This document shows, one piece after another, positions 61,397 through 64,000 of a stretch of DNA of 64,000 nucleotides. This DNA is from Vulcanimicrobium alpinum. Its GTDB lineage: Bacteria; Vulcanimicrobiota; Vulcanimicrobiia; Vulcanimicrobiales; Vulcanimicrobiaceae. Position numbers and translations under genes: made by a program. The first letter of the stretch is position 1; each line of letters opens with the position of its first letter. The stretch is taken from positions 3,352,484 to 3,416,483 of the forward strand of contig NZ_AP025523.1 of NCBI RefSeq assembly GCF_027923555.1, in the 5' to 3' direction. The notes beneath the pieces are model-generated. The model worked only from the letters and a program-made list of their open reading frames with translations. It had not been told where the DNA came from and made no database searches.

Positions 61397-61728
61397 CAGT
61401 ACAGCCGCGCGCCGTCGGGCACGGTAACCTCGGGCCGCACGAGGACGACCGCGTCGTCGGCATCGCCCATGCCGAGCACCAGGACCTCGCTCGCGAATCC
61501 CGCGATCCGTTTTGGTGGAAAGTTCACCACCGCGCACACCTGCGTGCCGATGAGTTCCTCCGGCCGGTAACGTACCGTGATCTGTGCCGACGACCGTCGT
61601 TCGCCGATCTCGGGACCGAAGTCGATCGTGAGCACGTACGCCGGGATGCGCGCGCCGGCGAGCGGCTCGGCGGCGCGGACCGTGCCGGCGCGCACGTCGA
61701 CCTTCGCGAAATCATCGTAAGCGATCAC
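61396..61728 (-). CDS. csaA: CsaA-like tRNA-binding-domain protein
   Basis: A 110-residue OB-fold protein of the EMAP II/Arc1p type. [20 protein letters not shown], then [25 protein letters not shown], are the CsaA motifs. CsaA is reported as a chaperone linked to protein export and binds tRNA. It is coupled to the acetyltransferase by TGATG and follows the GT9 gene by 3 bp. Confidence 0.9.
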   Translation of the reverse strand: MIAYDDFAKVDVRAGTVRAAEPLAGARIPAYVLTIDFGPEIGERRSSAQITVRYRPEELIGTQVCAVVNFPPKRIAGFASEVLVLGMGDADDAVVLVRPEVTVPDGARLY

Positions 61729-61731
61729 CGC

Positions 61732-62742
61732 TCACCCTTCGACAAGCTGGACGCTTCCCTTCGGCTGCGCGACGAGCGCGTCGAGCGCGGCAATGACTCC
61801 GGCGACGTCGAGTTCGCGCACGCACGCGAAATCGGGACACGTCTCCTTGCGGTGCGCGGGCGGGCACGGGTACGTCGCGCGCACCGTCGCGACGCGCGGA
61901 CCGCGCGGCGCCCAGCGATCCGGCTCGTCGGCCTGCAGCGCGAAGATCCCGACCGTCGGCGCGCCGACGGCGGCGGCGACGTGCATCGGCCCCGAGTCCA
62001 TCGCCAGCACCGCGCATGCGCGCTCCGCGAGCGCGCCGAAGACGCCGAGCGTCGTCGCGCCCGCGATCGAGACGACGCCGCGGCCCGCGCGTTCGGCGAT
62101 CGTCTCCGCGATCGCGGCGTCGTCGGCCGCGCCGGTGACGAGGATCGGCACGCCGTCCCGCTCGGCGAGGCGCCGCGCGAGGGCGACGAAGCCGTCGACC
62201 GGCCAGCGCGAACGCTGTGCCGAGAGTCCGCGCGTCGGATGCAAGAGGATGAAATCGCCCGCGATGTCGTGCACGCGCAGCAGCGCTGCGGCGTCGCGCT
62301 CGTCGGCCCGTACCGCGAATTCCGGGAGCGCCGCCGGATCGTCGCAGCCGATCGCACGCGCGTAGTCGAGCAGGATCTGCGTCCAGTGCGTGGTGCGGTC
62401 GCCGAGTTCACTGCGCACGACGACGCGATGCGTGAACAGCGCCGAGTAGAGGCGGCGCGCCTGCCCGACGCGGATCGGGATCCCGGCGCGGAATGGGAGC
62501 AGCGCGGTCGTCATCGTCGCCCAGGTGACGACCGCCGCGGCGTAGTGTCCGAGAACGCGTCCGCCGAGCGGGATCACCCGATCGAGCGCGGGGATGTGCG
62601 CGGCGAGATCGGCGTGCGCGGGGAGGACGACCGCGTCGACGGCCGCGTAGCGGCCGCGCAGCGCACGCGCGACGACGCCGGCCAGCAGCGTGTCGCCGAT
62701 CCCTCCGCCCGCCGCGATCAGCAGCGCCCGATCAGCCCCCAT
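61732..62742 (-). CDS. Glycosyltransferase family 9 (heptosyltransferase-like), second copy
   Basis: A 336-residue GT9 enzyme: ALLIAAGGGIGDTLLAGVVARAL at the start and AMDSGPMHVAAAVGAPTVGIFAL as donor site. A cysteine pair region YPCPPAHRKETCPDFAC near the C terminus is typical of GT9 proteins. ATG 62742 overlaps the upstream GT9 gene by 11 bp. Its last residues (SVQLVEG) are encoded by a dispersed-repeat fragment at 61731-61750. Confidence 0.9.
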   Translation of the reverse strand: MGADRALLIAAGGGIGDTLLAGVVARALRGRYAAVDAVVLPAHADLAAHIPALDRVIPLGGRVLGHYAAAVVTWATMTTALLPFRAGIPIRVGQARRLYSALFTHRVVVRSELGDRTTHWTQILLDYARAIGCDDPAALPEFAVRADERDAAALLRVHDIAGDFILLHPTRGLSAQRSRWPVDGFVALARRLAERDGVPILVTGAADDAAIAETIAERAGRGVVSIAGATTLGVFGALAERACAVLAMDSGPMHVAAAVGAPTVGIFALQADEPDRWAPRGPRVATVRATYPCPPAHRKETCPDFACVRELDVAGVIAALDALVAQPKGSVQLVEG

Positions 62743-63673
62743 CGGCGAGTGCTTCGCTGGCCCGGGCCACGCCACCGCCGGACGCCTCGGACGCGCGCAG
62801 CGCGGCGAAGCGCGACGCCCACGGCCGCCAGCGTCGCACCTGGGCCGCGAACCCGGCGTCGGGGAAGACGTCGATGACGGGAACACCCAGCATCCCCGCG
62901 ACATGGGCGGCGCCCGTGTCGACGGTGACCACCTGCGCCGCGGCATCGATCGCCGCGACCCATTCGCGCAGGTTCGCGAAGGTCTCCGGCGCGACGCCGA
63001 GCGCGGCCTCGACGGCGGCCGCATCGCCCGGACTCGCAACGAGCCGCACCCCGCGCGGCGCGAGCGCTGCCAGCGCGGCGCGCAGCGGCGCGGCGTCGAC
63101 CCCGATCGCGCCCCACTTCGGGCCGGCCTGGAAGAGGATGCCGGATCGCGGCGGGACCGGCGTAACCGCGAGCATGCGGCGCAGCGCCGCCGCAGCCGCC
63201 GGCGGTTGGGGCGCGGCGACCATCCCGGTGCCGAGCCGGTACAGCACCTCGACTTCGTGCAGTGTCGCCGCGCCCGGCTGCTGCGCGCGCGCGATCGCGC
63301 GCGTGACCCGCGCACGCACCCACAGCGTTTTCAGCGGCCGCGTCCAACCCGTCGAGAAGCCGATGCGCAGCGGGATGCCGGCGGCGAGCGCGTACGCCTC
63401 CGGCTCTTCGCTCGCGATCAGGGCCGCGTCGTAGCGCGCGGCGGCGATCTCGGCGCGCGCTCGCGCCGTCGTCTCCGGCGTCGAGCCGTGCGCCGGCCAC
63501 GGGATCCGTTCGAGGACGTGCTGCGCGACGATCGCGTCGGGCGCGAAAAGGTCCGCATTGCGCGTCGTCAGCGCAACGCCGATCTCGTGACCGGCCGCGC
63601 GCAGTGAGGCGAGTAGCGGGATGCAGACGGCGGCGTCGCCGATCCCGTCGAGCCGCACGAGCAGGATGCGCAC
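62732..63673 (-). CDS. Glycosyltransferase family 9 (heptosyltransferase-like), third copy
   Basis: A 313-residue GT9 enzyme starting at GTG 63673 (VRILLVRLDGIGDAAVCIPLLASLRAAG). The donor site is VTVDTGAAHVAGMLGVPVIDVFPDAG, and FQAGPKWGAIGVDAAPL resembles the middle motif. It overlaps the next GT9 gene and follows the partial gene at the window edge by 4 bp. Three GT9 enzymes in one operon imply a core oligosaccharide of several sugars. Confidence 0.88.
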   Translation of the reverse strand: MRILLVRLDGIGDAAVCIPLLASLRAAGHEIGVALTTRNADLFAPDAIVAQHVLERIPWPAHGSTPETTARARAEIAAARYDAALIASEEPEAYALAAGIPLRIGFSTGWTRPLKTLWVRARVTRAIARAQQPGAATLHEVEVLYRLGTGMVAAPQPPAAAAALRRMLAVTPVPPRSGILFQAGPKWGAIGVDAAPLRAALAALAPRGVRLVASPGDAAAVEAALGVAPETFANLREWVAAIDAAAQVVTVDTGAAHVAGMLGVPVIDVFPDAGFAAQVRRWRPWASRFAALRASEASGGGVARASEALADGG

Positions 63674-63677
63674 GCGC

Positions 63678-64000
63678 TCAGCGCCCGCGCAGCTGCCGGC
63701 CCAGCTCTTCGGTGTAGACGCTGTCGAGCAGGACGCCGCGCGCGAGCGACGCCAGCGCCGCCGGGACGCGTGTGCTCGTCGCGACGCCGGCGACGAGCGG
63801 CTGCAGCAGCGGGGGCGCGAGGACGCGCGCGCGCAGCAGGTTCGCGCTGTAGGCGCCGGTCGCGAGCTTGATGCGCGAGGTCGGCATCTTGCGCACGAAC
63901 TGCGCCGCCATCCGCGCCTTCTCAATCGCTTTGCCGAGCGCGTCTTCGAGCGACTCGGTCGTCGGCGGCTTGATGTGCCAAAGATACGCGTCCCACGCGA
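63678..64000 (-). CDS. C-terminal part of an unknown protein in the glycan operon (partial)
   Basis: The minus-strand frame from the window edge to a TGA at 63678 gives about 107 residues (AWDAYLWHIKPPTTESLEDALG... DSVYTEELGRQLRGR). It continues beyond the window, so start and family are unknown. Its spacing of 4 bp to the GT9 gene places it in the same operon. The helical, Ala/Leu/Arg-rich tail does not by itself identify a fold. Confidence 0.7.
   Translation of the reverse strand, partial: AWDAYLWHIKPPTTESLEDALGKAIEKARMAAQFVRKMPTSRIKLATGAYSANLLRARVLAPPLLQPLVAGVATSTRVPAALASLARGVLLDSVYTEELGRQLRGR

Overview
This is a high-GC bacterial chromosome segment, coding dense on both strands, with many GTG and TTG starts. 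The gene content points to a Gram-negative-type (diderm) lineage outside the well-studied phyla. It has LptA/OstA-like outer-membrane transport proteins and three heptosyltransferase-like GT9 enzymes, yet also a SigB/RsbV/RsbW partner-switching module and an atp neighbourhood ordered as in Firmicutes. Candidatus Eremiobacterota/Vulcanimicrobiota (WPS-2) or a relative is my best guess. This is inferred from content, because no rRNA gene is present.

Layout. Positions 1-5480 are a decayed accessory zone: the tail of an unknown gene, a doubly frameshifted and truncated ATPase/TPR regulator, one intact IS256-family element (3012-4367) and a truncated, frameshifted second copy (4370-5476). Positions 5619-10465 hold a B12-binding-type radical SAM enzyme, a small unknown protein and an XRE/NB-ARC/TPR regulator. 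The upstream regions of the enzyme and the regulator share an unusual sequence block. Positions 10651-14194 (minus) encode SigB, RsbW, RsbV, a YtxH-like protein, a DUF948 protein and a cysteine desulfurase. Positions 14299-21338 carry an AAA ATPase (plus) and, on the minus strand, rarA, two tandem LptA-like genes, mreB, murA and a small anchored protein.

Positions 21424-29352 (plus) look like a carbon-acid module: an MFS sugar-acid-type transporter, an FGGY kinase, an EamA exporter, an alanine/serine-glyoxylate aminotransferase and a fused flavin/Fe-S 2-hydroxyacid dehydrogenase. The last two could turn glycolate into glycine. Positions 29587-37494 are a full F1Fo ATP synthase operon with two b-type subunits. 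It is preceded by wecB, a tagO/wecA-like transferase, a dCMP deaminase, upp, a GNAT gene and glyA, with an ArsR-AHSA1 pair inserted.

Positions 44294-51518 hold a TIM-barrel-like protein, a repeat cluster, a candidate structured RNA (45156-45279), a photolyase, and a coupled run of an N-acetyl-D-glutamate/dipeptide epimerase, a DUF1611 protein, a peptide-binding lipoprotein and a C39-like peptidase. Positions 51526-55226 carry trmL, an MFS transporter, a family 5 uracil-DNA glycosylase, a small protein and a DpnI-like nuclease with reversed domain order. Positions 55509-64000 are aspS followed by a glycan-assembly operon of GT2 and GT9 glycosyltransferases, an Eis-like acetyltransferase and csaA.

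The points most worth a second look are the compact multi-hairpin RNA candidate, the domain-swapped DpnI homologue with a QxK active site, the shared block at 5522-5587 and 10573-10637, the apparent ATC start of mreB, and two families of dispersed intergenic repeats, one of which has become coding sequence at the junction of aspS and its neighbour.
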